64,000 nt of DNA, from positions 930,001-994,000 of the forward strand of contig NC_018681.1 in assembly GCF_000250675.2 (NCBI RefSeq). Direction: 5' to 3'. Below are positions 1-21,375 of this stretch, piece by piece; position 1 is the stretch's first letter; each line of letters opens with the position of its first letter. The DNA comes from Nocardia brasiliensis ATCC 700358. Lineage in GTDB: Bacteria; Actinomycetota; Actinomycetes; Mycobacteriales; Mycobacteriaceae. The position numbers and the translations under genes were made by a program. The notes under the pieces are model-generated. The model saw only the letters and a list, made by a program, of their open reading frames with translations. It was not told the DNA's origin and did not search any database.

Positions 1-12625
<12,625 letters not shown>

Positions 12626-12788
12626 CGAAATCGAGACTGCTCAGGCATGATGGGCAACGCTGCGGTAACGGTGACCCCTGTCGGCACGACTACATAGGCC
12701 GTATGGTCTGGCGCAGGTGTGCCCAGGGCGCTATCGCCGGCGCGTGGGGCAGGCAGATGACATTTCGAGACGAAGCGAAGGTGCGAAA

Positions 12789-13859
12789 TTGATACGTCGA
12801 CAGACTCGGCGCGGCGGCCTACGTGCCGCGGCGGCGATCGCCGCAACGGCGGTCCTTGCGGGCGTGATGACCGGTCTGGGCGTGACCACCGCGTCGGCTG
12901 CTGACCCGATCATCGACGGGAAGAGTCTGCTGGCCAACCCGACCGCCCCCGACGGTTCGAAGATCACCAAGGCCGAGTACAAGGACGACCGGAACATCCG
13001 GCTGTACGTGTACTCCGCGGCGATGGACCAGAAGGTCATCATCGACGTGCAGCGTCCGGCCGACGCCTCGGTGCCGCGCCCGACGCTGTACCTGCTCAAC
13101 GGCGCGGGCGGTGGCCAGGACGACGCCTCCTGGCAGGCGAAGACCGACGCGCTGAAGTTCTTGTCGGACAAGAACGTCAACGTCATCCAGCCGATCGGTG
13201 GCAAGTGGAGCTACTACACCGACTGGATCAAGGACGACCCGACGCTCGGCCGCAACAAGTGGAAGACCTTCTTCACCGAGGAGCTGCCGCCGCTGGTCGA
13301 CGGCGCCCTCGGCACCAACGGCGTGAACGCGATCGCGGGTCTGTCCACCTCGGGCACCACCGTGCTCTCGCTGCCCATCGCCAAGCCCGGCCTGTACAAG
13401 GCGGCCGCGGCGTACAGCGGTTGCGCGCAGACCAGTGACCCGGTCGGCTCGGAGTTCGTGAAGCTCACGGTCGAGACCTGGGGCGGTGGCGACACCGAGA
13501 ACATGTGGGGCCCACAGGGTTCGGCCGAATGGGTGGCCAACGATCCCTACGTGCACGCCGAGGGCCTGCGCGGGCTGGACCTCTACATCTCGACCGGCAA
13601 CGGCCTGCCCGGCCAGTACGACACGCTGGACGGCAAGTACGCGCTTCCCGGCGCCTACGGTCTGGCCAACCAGATCATCATCGGCGGCGTGATCGAGGCG
13701 GGCACCAACTTCTGCACCAACAACCTCAAGAACAAGCTGGAGTCGCTGGGCATCCCGGCGACCTACAACTTCCGCAACAGCGGCACCCACTCGTGGGGCT
13801 ACTGGCGCGACGAGTTCCAGCTGTCCTGGCCCGTCCTCGCCCGGGGCCTCGGCATCTGA
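12789..13859 (+). CDS. Secreted antigen-85-like esterase / mycolyltransferase family protein
   Basis: This is an alpha/beta-hydrolase of the antigen 85 / esterase D type, a family that in mycolic-acid bacteria transfers mycolates to trehalose or arabinogalactan outside the membrane. I chose a TTG start because GAAGG lies 7 bases upstream and it leaves a clean signal peptide (Arg-rich start, long Ala/Val core, cleavage near TTASAA). An upstream start at 12717 is possible but adds a non-signal-like extension. The nucleophile elbow is GLSTSG (Ser codon 13344-13346) and the catalytic His sits in GTHSWGYW (His codon 13788-13790). It is a close relative of the protein at 24454-25458 (both have SGCAQ, SDPVG and GTHSWGYW). 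It stands alone between the NRPS and a strong terminator. Transferase versus plain esterase activity cannot be decided from sequence. Confidence 0.85.
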   Translation: MIRRQTRRGGLRAAAAIAATAVLAGVMTGLGVTTASAADPIIDGKSLLANPTAPDGSKITKAEYKDDRNIRLYVYSAAMDQKVIIDVQRPADASVPRPTLYLLNGAGGGQDDASWQAKTDALKFLSDKNVNVIQPIGGKWSYYTDWIKDDPTLGRNKWKTFFTEELPPLVDGALGTNGVNAIAGLSTSGTTVLSLPIAKPGLYKAAAAYSGCAQTSDPVGSEFVKLTVETWGGGDTENMWGPQGSAEWVANDPYVHAEGLRGLDLYISTGNGLPGQYDTLDGKYALPGAYGLANQIIIGGVIEAGTNFCTNNLKNKLESLGIPATYNFRNSGTHSWGYWRDEFQLSWPVLARGLGI

Positions 13860-13881
13860 GGTAGCACCGAATACCGACCGG

Positions 13882-13924
13882 CCGCCCGGTTACGCCTCTC
13901 GGCGTAACCGGGCGGTTGGCTTTT
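13882..13924 (+). terminator. Strong intrinsic terminator after the antigen-85-like gene
   Basis: Perfect 15-bp inverted repeat (arms 13882-13896 and 13901-13915, loop TCTC) followed by TTGGCTTTT. It lies 22 bases after the stop codon. Confidence 0.9.
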
Positions 13925-13963
13925 ACGGGTACCACTAACGGAAAAGTTCGGGAACCCGTAAAA
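13921..13963. repeat. Inverted repeat in the mntH leader
   Basis: TTTTACGGGT (13921-13930) and ACCCGTAAAA (13954-13963) are perfect 10-bp arms around a 23-base spacer, ending 9 bases before the mntH start. It could be an operator (for example for a Mn- or Fe-dependent repressor) or an mRNA hairpin near the start codon. It does not match the DtxR/IdeR consensus. Confidence 0.6.
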
Positions 13964-13972
13964 TTCTGTTCT

Positions 13973-15220
13973 GTGAGTACAACCTTGGCTGAGTCCGCTA
14001 AATCCGCCACCCAGCGCGCCCGGGCGGCCAGTCTGCTGCTGGGCCCGGCGTTCGTGGCCGCGATCGCCTACGTCGACCCCGGCAATGTCGCGTCGAACAT
14101 CAGCGCGGGCGCGCAGTTCGGGTATCTGCTCGTGTGGGTCATCGTGATGGCCAACGTGATGGCGGGCCTGGTCCAATTCCTCTCGGCCAAGCTGGGTTTG
14201 GTGACCGGACTGTCGCTGCCGGAAGCGGTGCGCGACCGGTCGAGCAAATGGACCCGCCTGGCCTACTGGGGGCAGGCCGAGACCGTCGCGATGGCGACCG
14301 ACCTGGCCGAGGTGGTCGGCGGCGCGATCGCGCTGAACCTGCTGTTCGATCTGCCGCTGCTGGTCGGCGGCGTGATCACCGGCGTGGTCTCGATGGGTCT
14401 GCTGCTCGTGCAGGACAAGCGCGGCCAGCGGCCGTTCGAGCGGGTGATCACCGGGTTGCTCGCCATCATCGCGATCGGCTTCCTGGCCAGCGTGTTCATC
14501 TCACCGCCTTCGGCCGGCGGCACCATCGGCGGACTGGTGCCCCGATTCCAGGGCACCGAGAGCGTGCTGCTCGCGGCGGCGATGATCGGCGCGACGGTCA
14601 TGCCGCACGCGGTGTACCTGCACTCCGGCCTGGCCCGAGATCGGCACGGGCACCCGGAGCCGGGACCGATGCGGGCCAGGCTGCTGCGCGTCACCAAGGT
14701 CGACGTGCTGCTGGCCATGCTGCTCGCGGGCACGGTGAACCTGGCGATGCTGCTGATGGCCGCGAACACGCTGCGTGGTCGCGAGGTCGAGACCCTGCAG
14801 GACGCGCACACCGCGGTCGGCGATGTGCTCGGCCCGGTCGCCGCTCTGCTCCTCGCCATCGGCCTGCTCGCCTCCGGGCTGGCCTCCACGTCGGTGGGCG
14901 CCTACGCGGGCGCGATGATCATGCAGGGCCTGCTGCGCAGGCATATCCCGCTGATGATGCGGCGGCTGGTCACACTGGTCCCGGCACTGGTCATTCTGGC
15001 CATCGGCATCGATCCCACACGCGCGCTGATCATTTCGCAGGTGGTGCTCTCGTTCGGCATCCCGTTCGCGCTGATCCCGCTGGTGCGTCTGACCAGCGAT
15101 CGCACCCTGATGGGCGCGGACACCAACCACCGCGTCACCACCGCGCTGGCCTGGCTGATCGCCGGGATCATCTCCGCGCTCAACGTGGCGCTGATCTACC
15201 TGACCATCACCGGCGCGTGA
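13973..15220 (+). CDS. mntH: Nramp-family divalent metal transporter (Mn2+/Fe2+, H+-coupled)
   Basis: 415-residue polytopic inner-membrane protein of the Nramp/MntH family, which imports Mn2+ or Fe2+ with protons. The metal-site motifs are visible: DPGNVASN in TM1 and MPHAVYLHS in TM6. About eleven hydrophobic segments fit the family. The GTG at 13973 is chosen because it begins just before the conserved N-terminal region; a start at 13916 would lie inside the upstream terminator hairpin. No good Shine-Dalgarno is seen. It is preceded by an inverted repeat (13921-13963) that may regulate it, and it converges on the SDR gene with only a 7-bp gap. Confidence 0.92.
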   Translation: MSTTLAESAKSATQRARAASLLLGPAFVAAIAYVDPGNVASNISAGAQFGYLLVWVIVMANVMAGLVQFLSAKLGLVTGLSLPEAVRDRSSKWTRLAYWGQAETVAMATDLAEVVGGAIALNLLFDLPLLVGGVITGVVSMGLLLVQDKRGQRPFERVITGLLAIIAIGFLASVFISPPSAGGTIGGLVPRFQGTESVLLAAAMIGATVMPHAVYLHSGLARDRHGHPEPGPMRARLLRVTKVDVLLAMLLAGTVNLAMLLMAANTLRGREVETLQDAHTAVGDVLGPVAALLLAIGLLASGLASTSVGAYAGAMIMQGLLRRHIPLMMRRLVTLVPALVILAIGIDPTRALIISQVVLSFGIPFALIPLVRLTSDRTLMGADTNHRVTTALAWLIAGIISALNVALIYLTITGA

Positions 15221-15227
15221 AAGCCGT

Positions 15228-16256
15228 TCAGACCACCCAGTTCTCGATCCAGTACCGCCAGATGAGCGGGGCGTAGCCGGCCAGCGGCGGGACCTTGATA
15301 TCGGTGCCCGCCAAGGCCGCGGTGGTGTTGCGGCAATCGAACCAGCAGCTGAACTCGCTGTGCTCCAACACCTCTCGGGGCACCCCGACGCGGGGGAGCA
15401 GCCAGCTCGCGCCGGGTACCTGTAAGGCCATGTCCAGTGCCCGTTTCGGCATCACCTCGACCAGGTGCGGCGCACCCGCTTCGTCGGCGAACAGGTTGAG
15501 CGCCTCGGCCACGCCCTGCCTGCGGGGGTCGATCAGGTGATAGGTCTGCTCGTTCGGGCCCGCCCGGTGCGCGAGGTGATCCAGCGCGCGGGCCACGAAA
15601 TCGACCGGGACCATGTTGGTTTCGCCGAGTTTGGGCACCAGCACCGGCAGGATGCGCGGCAGCTGCGCGCCCATCCGGAGCAGCCGGAAGAAGTAGTACG
15701 GGCCGTCGATCCGATCGATCTCGCCGGTGCGGGAGTGGCCGATGACGATCGATGGACGATAGATCCGCCAGGGCAGTGCCGACGTGCGCACGATCCGCTC
15801 GGCTTCGAATTTGGCGCGCTGGGCCGGCGTGGTGAGCTGCTGGCCTTCGTCGAACATGTCCTCGGTGAACCGGCCGGTCGCGGTACCGGCGATATCCACC
15901 GTCGAGACGTGATGCAGCAGACCGGCTTTCAAGCTTTCCGCGACGTCGACCAGATGCTTTGTGCCGTCGCCGCGCTCGGCCGTGTCGTAACTGGACGCCA
16001 GATGGAAGACATGATCGATCGTGCCGCGGTGGGCGGCCAGCCAGGCCGGGTCGATGCCCAGCCCCGGGGCGCCGAGGTCGCCGCGCACCGCCTGCACCCG
16101 ATCGCCGCCGTCCCATTCCCGGGCGCAGCAGCTGAACCGGTCGGCGGACTCGACGCCCGGCCGCACCAGCACATGGATGTCGCCCTCGTGTTTCAGCAGC
16201 TCGGGGATGAGAAAACGACCGATGAACCCAGTTGCCCCGGTAACCAGGTAGCCCAT
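15228..16256 (-). CDS. Extended short-chain dehydrogenase/reductase (fatty acyl-CoA reductase-like NAD-binding domain)
   Basis: 342-residue Rossmann protein with the nucleotide motif TGATGFIG at the N terminus, resembling the NAD(P)-binding domain of male-sterility / thioester-reductase type SDRs. The usual YxxxK catalytic pair is incomplete: the region reads TTPAQRAKFEAE, so Lys is kept but the Tyr four residues before it is Ala. It may therefore bind a dinucleotide without classic SDR catalysis, or use another residue. It ends in a conserved aromatic tail (WRYWIENW). It is transcribed towards mntH, with no operon partner on the same strand nearby. Substrate unknown. Confidence 0.75.
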   Translation of the reverse strand: MGYLVTGATGFIGRFLIPELLKHEGDIHVLVRPGVESADRFSCCAREWDGGDRVQAVRGDLGAPGLGIDPAWLAAHRGTIDHVFHLASSYDTAERGDGTKHLVDVAESLKAGLLHHVSTVDIAGTATGRFTEDMFDEGQQLTTPAQRAKFEAERIVRTSALPWRIYRPSIVIGHSRTGEIDRIDGPYYFFRLLRMGAQLPRILPVLVPKLGETNMVPVDFVARALDHLAHRAGPNEQTYHLIDPRRQGVAEALNLFADEAGAPHLVEVMPKRALDMALQVPGASWLLPRVGVPREVLEHSEFSCWFDCRNTTAALAGTDIKVPPLAGYAPLIWRYWIENWVV

Positions 16257-16332
16257 AGCCGATCAACATAGCTCATCGGCCGCGTCGCGTCTGCAGCCCA
16301 GACCCGGTGCGCCGACGGCGATGCGCGCCCGA

Positions 16333-17154
16333 TCAGTCCGCGAAGACGGCCTTGCGCTTGGTCAGCATGGCGGTGGCGCCCTCGGCGAAGTCCGGGGATG
16401 TCAAAAGTTCGCTCTGCCCGGACTTTTCGGCGGCCAAGGCGGCGTCGAGGGAAGTAAGCGTCGCCTGGTTCAACGCCTGCTTGGTGAGCTCGAGGGCGCG
16501 GCGTGGGCCCGCGGCGAGCTTGGCGACCGCGGCCTCCACCTTCGCGTCGAGTTCGGCCTCGGGGACCACCGCGGTGAACAGCCCCGCCGCTTTGGCCGCG
16601 GGCGCGGGCAGCCGCTCGCCGAGCAGTGCCATCTCCGCGGCCAGGGTGCGGCCCGCGGCGGCCGCGATCATCGCGGCCGCGCCGCCGTCGGGCATCAGCC
16701 CGATGTTGATGAACGCCAGCAGGAGGTAGGCCTCCTCGCTGGCGTAGATCAGATCAGCGGCCAGCGCGATGCCGACGCCGACCCCCGCGGCCGCGCCCTT
16801 CACCCGGACCACCACCGGAATCGGCGCGTCGACGATCGACTTCACCAGCCGGTTGGCCGCGTCCATCGTCATCTCGGGGGTGATGCCGCGCTGCGCCTCG
16901 GCTACCGAGGTGGACAGGTCGGCGCCGGTGCAGAAATCGCTGCCCTCGCCGGTCAGCACGATCACCCGCACGGAGCGGTCGGTGGCCGCGGCGGCGATGG
17001 TGTCGCCGAGCGCGACCATGGTGTCGTAATCCACCGCGTTCTTGCGCTTCGGCTTGGTGAGGGTCACCCGGAGGACCTTGCCGTCCCGCACCGCCGAGAA
17101 ACCCGCGGCAGGCCCGGAAGATGCGGTCACATCCGCGGAATCTGTATTGCTCAT
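16333..17154 (-). CDS. Enoyl-CoA hydratase/isomerase family protein
   Basis: 273-residue crotonase-fold protein. The CoA-binding / oxyanion-hole segments are visible: the GADLS region near residue 90 and KGAAAGVGVGIALAADL near 120-135, then GLMPDGGAA where the second catalytic acid normally sits (Asp here). It probably hydrates or isomerises an enoyl-CoA in fatty-acid or related catabolism; the substrate is not predictable. It is divergent from the double-TetR regulator, with 129 bases between the two starts holding a direct repeat, so control by that regulator is likely. Confidence 0.85.
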   Translation of the reverse strand: MSNTDSADVTASSGPAAGFSAVRDGKVLRVTLTKPKRKNAVDYDTMVALGDTIAAAATDRSVRVIVLTGEGSDFCTGADLSTSVAEAQRGITPEMTMDAANRLVKSIVDAPIPVVVRVKGAAAGVGVGIALAADLIYASEEAYLLLAFINIGLMPDGGAAAMIAAAAGRTLAAEMALLGERLPAPAAKAAGLFTAVVPEAELDAKVEAAVAKLAAGPRRALELTKQALNQATLTSLDAALAAEKSGQSELLTSPDFAEGATAMLTKRKAVFAD

Positions 17155-17199
17155 GTTCGCTCCTACGCTGCAACTCTGCGGCTATCGTGCCATGAATAC

Positions 17200-17228
17200 T
17201 GGTTAACTTTGCGAATTGTGGTTAACTT
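17200..17228. promoter_or_regulatory. Direct repeat TGGTTAACTT in the divergent enoyl-CoA hydratase / TetR promoter region
   Basis: Two identical 10-mers at 17200-17209 and 17219-17228, 19 bases apart (about two helical turns), each containing the palindrome GTTAAC. The position between divergent genes and the double-DNA-binding-domain regulator next door suggest an operator. No experimental basis. Confidence 0.5.
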
Positions 17229-17283
17229 AGGTTCCATCGTCGGGCGCTGTCAACCAGCGCCGCCGAGCAGAACGGAGAGGTGC

Positions 17284-18504
17284 ATGGTCGCGGAACGTAG
17301 CGAGGTCGGCCTCGCTTCCGCGCGCCCTGATGCCGGACCCGTGCGCCGCAGGCCCAAGGATCGCAAGGTACAGATCATCCGGGCCGCCGCGCGCGCGTTC
17401 AGCGACCGCGGGTACTACCCGGTCGGCGTGGACGAGATCGCCGCCGAGGTCGGCATCTCCGGTCCCGCGCTGTATCGGCACTTCACGAACAAATACGCGC
17501 TGCTCGTCGCGGCCGCGGAAGAAGGCGCGCGGCACCTGCTCACCGTCGCCCGGGCCGCCGACGATCCGCAACTCGAACCCGCCGCCCGGCTGGACGCGCT
17601 GATCAGGGCGATCAGCGAGCACACCATCGAGATCCGCCGCGAGGCCGGGCTGTACCGCTGGGAGCGGCGCTACCTGGAACGCGAGGACCGGATCCGGATC
17701 CGCGAGATCTACGACGACCTGAACGCCACCCTCGCCGCACCTATCGAGCAACTGCGTCCGGAAAGTCCGCCCGCCGACGTCGCGATGCTGGCCGCCGCGG
17801 TGCTCAGCGCGATCGCCAGTATTTCCGCGCATCGCAGCGCGCTGTCCGGCGCCAGGCTGCTGCCGCTGCTGCGCGATATGGCGTGGGCGATCCTGCGCGC
17901 CGACCTGCCGCCCGCGCCGCCGGAGCCGGAGCCGGGCCCGGTCACCCGTGGCCTGCCGGTCTCGTCGAAACGCGAACAGCTGCTCACCGAGGCGATTCGG
18001 ATCTTCGGTCGCCAGGGCTACCACGAGGCGAGCATCGAGGAGATCGGCGCGGCCGTCGGCATCAACGCGTCGAGCGTGTACCGCTACTTCGCCAGCAAGT
18101 CCGACTTGCTTGCCGCCGCCTTCTATCGGACCGGCGACCGAGTGGCACTCGCGATCACCGAGGCGCTCGCCGAGGCGACCAGCCGGGCCGACGCCGTCCG
18201 CCGGATCGCCGAACGGCAGGCCAAGCTCACGTTCCAGATGCCGGAGATCATGCCGGTCTACTACGCCGAGTTCAGCAACCTGCCCCCGGCCGAACAGCAC
18301 AAACTCCGGGCCATCCAACGCCAGAACGTGCTGGAGTGGGCCAATCTGCTCGACGGTGACCCGACCGAGGCGCGGTTCCGGGTGCACGCCGCGATCGGCC
18401 AGGTGATCGATGTCGGCCGGTTGATCCGATTCGATTCGCGCCCAACGCAGCTCGCCCGCGTCACCGCGCTCATGGAAGCGGTGCTGCTAGGGCCTGCGGC
18501 CTAG
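17284..18504 (+). CDS. Tandem double TetR-family transcriptional regulator
   Basis: 406-residue fusion of two TetR-type units. The first HTH is around residues 49-68 (VDEIAAEVGISGPALYRHF) and the second around 247-269 (IEEIGAAVGINASSVYRYF), each followed by its own helical ligand domain. The length is about twice a normal TetR. The ATG is preceded by GGAGAGG. It is divergent from an enoyl-CoA hydratase and convergent with an aldehyde dehydrogenase homologue; the two convergent stop codons share the tetranucleotide CTAG at 18501-18504. Likely a repressor of neighbouring lipid or aldehyde metabolism responding to an acyl or CoA ligand (inference). The direct repeat at 17200-17228 is the obvious candidate site. 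Confidence 0.88.
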   Translation: MVAERSEVGLASARPDAGPVRRRPKDRKVQIIRAAARAFSDRGYYPVGVDEIAAEVGISGPALYRHFTNKYALLVAAAEEGARHLLTVARAADDPQLEPAARLDALIRAISEHTIEIRREAGLYRWERRYLEREDRIRIREIYDDLNATLAAPIEQLRPESPPADVAMLAAAVLSAIASISAHRSALSGARLLPLLRDMAWAILRADLPPAPPEPEPGPVTRGLPVSSKREQLLTEAIRIFGRQGYHEASIEEIGAAVGINASSVYRYFASKSDLLAAAFYRTGDRVALAITEALAEATSRADAVRRIAERQAKLTFQMPEIMPVYYAEFSNLPPAEQHKLRAIQRQNVLEWANLLDGDPTEARFRVHAAIGQVIDVGRLIRFDSRPTQLARVTALMEAVLLGPAA

Positions 18505-20027
18505 CTGCGTCTGCCGTGCCGCAGCCGGAAGATGGCTCTGGCCAACCGCAGATGGCGCGGATGACGGTCGAAGGTGGACAGGTCGACCGGCGCCTTGTAG
18601 CGCTTGCGGGCGATGGCCAGGGTGTGGCTGAACTCGCGGAGGCCCTGATCGCCGTGGCTGTGGCCCTGCCCGTATTCGCCGACGCCGCCGAACGGGAGCG
18701 CGGGAATGCCGGCGTAGGCCGACGAGGAATTGATGGTGACCACGCCCACCCGGAGCTGTTCGGCGAATTGCTCGATCTCGTGCACGTCCCTGGTGAACAC
18801 CGAGACCGCGACATCGGTGCCGACCGCGTTGATGCGCTGGGCGGCGTCGTCCATGCTGGTCACCTTGTTCACGATCAGCACGGGGCCGATGCCCTCACCG
18901 GTGATCGCCGTGCTGTCCTCCGGGACCTCGGCGAGTACCACCGGCTCGATGTAGGGCTCGCGAATCGAATCGAGGCCGCCGACCACGGCGCGGCCGCCGC
19001 GGGCGAGCGCGTCGCGAATCTGCTTGCGCACCACCTCGACCTGTGACTCCAGGATCATCGGGCCGTAGGACGCACGCTTGTCCGCCCCGGGGCGGAGCTT
19101 GCGCGCCTGGGCGGCAACGAGTTCCAGGAACGGTTCGTACACCGACTCGGCCACGTAGGCGCGCTGGATGCCGGTGGCGTTCTGTCCCGCGTTGGCCATC
19201 GCGCCGAAAACCGCTGCCTCCGCGGCATCGTCGAGCTTCGCGTCGACGTGCACGACCATGCTGCCCTTGCCGCTGCGCTCGACCACCACCGGTGTCATCG
19301 TCTGGGTGCACAGCGCGATCACCTCGCGCGCGCCGGATTCCGAACCGGCATAGGCGATCTTGTCCACCTTGGCCCGGCACAGCGCGTTACCGGTCCCGGT
19401 TTCGCCGGTAACCACTTGCAGCACCGGCTGATTCGGCGCCAGCCTGGACCAGCTGTCGGCCAGCCAGACGCCGACCCCGGTGGTCAGCTCATGCGGCTTG
19501 AACACCACCGTATTGCCCGCGGCCATCGCGTAGGCGATCGAACCCATGGGTGTGAACACCGGGTTGTGCCAGGGTCCGAGCACGCCGATCACGCCGAGCG
19601 GCAGATAGCCCACCGAGGCGCGCTGGTTGCGGCTCAGCCAGCTGGACCCGAGCTTGTGCCTGCCGAGCGCGCGGCCGGCGTTGCGCGCCGCCCAGTCCAG
19701 GTTCTCGACCGCCAGCATCACCTCGATCGCCGCGTCCGCCTCCGGTTTTCCGGTTTCCTCGGACAGGATCTCGACCAATTCGCCTGCGCGGCGCGCGATA
19801 TCGTGTTTCCAATCCAGCAGCCAGCGCTTGCGTCCGCTGAATCCCAGTTCGGCCCACCATTTTTCGGCCGAGCGCGCGCCTCGTACCGTTCGGTTGATTT
19901 CACCCGCGCCCATGATGGCGTAGTTCCCGACGATTTCGCCGGTGCGCGGGTCGTAGGACGTCAGCACGTTCGGTCGGCCCGATCCTCCCGGCTGCGCTGC
20001 CACCCGGGGCTGCGCGGACTCGGCCAT
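18501..20027 (-). CDS. Aldehyde dehydrogenase superfamily protein lacking the catalytic cysteine
   Basis: 508-residue protein with full ALDH length and fold markers: PLGVIGVLGPWHNP, the NAD-binding GNTVVFKPHE, the general-base Glu in VVVERSGKG, and LPFGGVGEYGQG near the C terminus. In active family members the nucleophile lies in GQ-x-C; here the segment reads NAGQNATGIQR, so Cys is replaced by Ala. The rest of that segment aligns without a gap, so this is a substitution, not a frame error. The ATG at 20027 follows AGAGG; a GTG two codons upstream is possible. It may be a pseudoenzyme, a structural partner, or use another chemistry. Confidence 0.85.
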   Translation of the reverse strand: MAESAQPRVAAQPGGSGRPNVLTSYDPRTGEIVGNYAIMGAGEINRTVRGARSAEKWWAELGFSGRKRWLLDWKHDIARRAGELVEILSEETGKPEADAAIEVMLAVENLDWAARNAGRALGRHKLGSSWLSRNQRASVGYLPLGVIGVLGPWHNPVFTPMGSIAYAMAAGNTVVFKPHELTTGVGVWLADSWSRLAPNQPVLQVVTGETGTGNALCRAKVDKIAYAGSESGAREVIALCTQTMTPVVVERSGKGSMVVHVDAKLDDAAEAAVFGAMANAGQNATGIQRAYVAESVYEPFLELVAAQARKLRPGADKRASYGPMILESQVEVVRKQIRDALARGGRAVVGGLDSIREPYIEPVVLAEVPEDSTAITGEGIGPVLIVNKVTSMDDAAQRINAVGTDVAVSVFTRDVHEIEQFAEQLRVGVVTINSSSAYAGIPALPFGGVGEYGQGHSHGDQGLREFSHTLAIARKRYKAPVDLSTFDRHPRHLRLARAIFRLRHGRRS

Positions 20028-20391
20028 GATCACCTCTCGCAGTATCGAAATCGGCGAACGGACCGGTTACCGGCGGCCGCCGCGGACGAGTGAGTGTTCC
20101 CCCGAATAGCAGACTATGGTCGCCGCGACGGACCGTAAAGGCTCCTCCGTCGCCACCGCGCTGCCCTTGACCACGTCCACCAGCGCCGATTCGCCCGATG
20201 CCGGATCGAGATCGGTAAATGTGAGTAAGGACACAATTAGCTCGGGGTCCAGTTGGGTACTGCGCGGGTGGCCCGGCCGGAACCCCACAGACCGGTAACA
20301 TCACGCCCAGCGCTACGGATCACCATTCGGGACGTATACGCGCGCGCTCCGGCGACCGAGAATCGCCGCAATTGCCGATAGTGGAGAGTTG
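20028..20391. other. Intergenic region between divergent ALDH homologue and ABC transporter
   Basis: About 360 bases with no convincing gene. Short frames exist on both strands (for example 20067-20288 minus, 20116-20298 plus) but show no recognisable domain or good ribosome-binding site. It presumably holds the two divergent promoters. Confidence 0.5.
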
Positions 20392-21375
20392 ATGCCGAGC
20401 TTGAACCAAGCAGATCTGCGTGCGAATGAGCCAGCGGTCCGTGTGGCGGATGTCCGGAAGTCGTTCGGCGACGTGCATGCACTGCAGGGCGTCAGCTTCG
20501 TCGCCGAGCGGGCCTCGGTGCTCGGCATCCTCGGCCCGAACGGTGCGGGCAAGACGACGATGGTGAAGATCCTGTCCACCCTGCTGCGCCCGGACTCCGG
20601 CACCGCGGTGGTCGCCGGGCACGACGTGCTGAAGGACCCGGCCGGGGTGCGGCGCTCGATCATGATGACCGGCCAGTACGCCGCCCTCGACGAGAACCTG
20701 TCCGGCCGGGAGAACCTGGAACTGTTCGGCAGGCTGATGGGACTGAGCAAGTCCGTCGCGCGCAAGCGGGCGGACACCTTGCTCGAGGAATTCGATCTGG
20801 TCGGCGCGGGTCGGCGGGCGGTGCGCCACTACTCCGGCGGTATGCGCCGCCGGGTGGATATCGCCTGCGGTCTGGTGGTGCGACCCGAGGTGGTGTTCCT
20901 CGACGAGCCGACCACCGGTCTCGATCCGCGCAGCCGCCAAGGCGTGTGGGATCTGGTCAACGCGCTCAAGGCCCAGGGCATCACGGTGTTGCTCACCACG
21001 CAGTACCTCGAGGAAGCGGATGTGCTCAGCGACAACATCATCGTCATCGACAAGGGCACGGTGATCGCCGAGGGCACCGCCGACGAGCTCAAGGAGAAGA
21101 CCGGCGGCAGCTACTGCGAGGTGGTTCCGCTGGATCCGACCAAACTGCAACTGACCGCGGACGCGCTCGGCGATCTGGTGCCCGCCGCGGTGCTCGCCGA
21201 CCTCAACGGCAGCGATCGGCTCTCCATCCCGGCGCGCGACGGCGCGGCCACCCTCACCGAGGCGCTGCGCCGGCTGGACAGCGCGGGCATCCCGCTGGCC
21301 GATATCGCGCTGCGCCGGCCCTCGCTCGACGATGTCTTCCTGTCCATCACCGGGCACACGGGCGGCAAGTCGTGA
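20392..21375 (+). CDS. DrrA-type ABC transporter ATP-binding protein
   Basis: 327-residue ATPase of the daunorubicin-resistance (DrrA) type. Visible are Walker A GPNGAGKTT, the Q-loop region MTGQYAALDE, signature YSGGMRRR, Walker B VVFLDEPTTGLDP and a C-terminal DrrA extension. It would power export by the two membrane proteins that follow in translationally coupled frames. The ATG at 20392 follows GGAGAG. In this bacterial group DrrABC-like systems export lipids or drugs; the substrate here is unknown. Confidence 0.92.
   Translation: MPSLNQADLRANEPAVRVADVRKSFGDVHALQGVSFVAERASVLGILGPNGAGKTTMVKILSTLLRPDSGTAVVAGHDVLKDPAGVRRSIMMTGQYAALDENLSGRENLELFGRLMGLSKSVARKRADTLLEEFDLVGAGRRAVRHYSGGMRRRVDIACGLVVRPEVVFLDEPTTGLDPRSRQGVWDLVNALKAQGITVLLTTQYLEEADVLSDNIIVIDKGTVIAEGTADELKEKTGGSYCEVVPLDPTKLQLTADALGDLVPAAVLADLNGSDRLSIPARDGAATLTEALRRLDSAGIPLADIALRRPSLDDVFLSITGHTGGKS

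Noticed and set aside
16321..17283. N-terminal 321-codon extension of the TetR reading frame
   Set aside because: Runs antisense through the enoyl-CoA hydratase gene; the ATG at 17284 with GGAGAGG gives the proper TetR start.
20067..20298. Small ORFs on either strand between the ALDH homologue and ABC ATPase gene
   Set aside because: No recognisable domain, no good ribosome-binding site, and overlapping frames on both strands.
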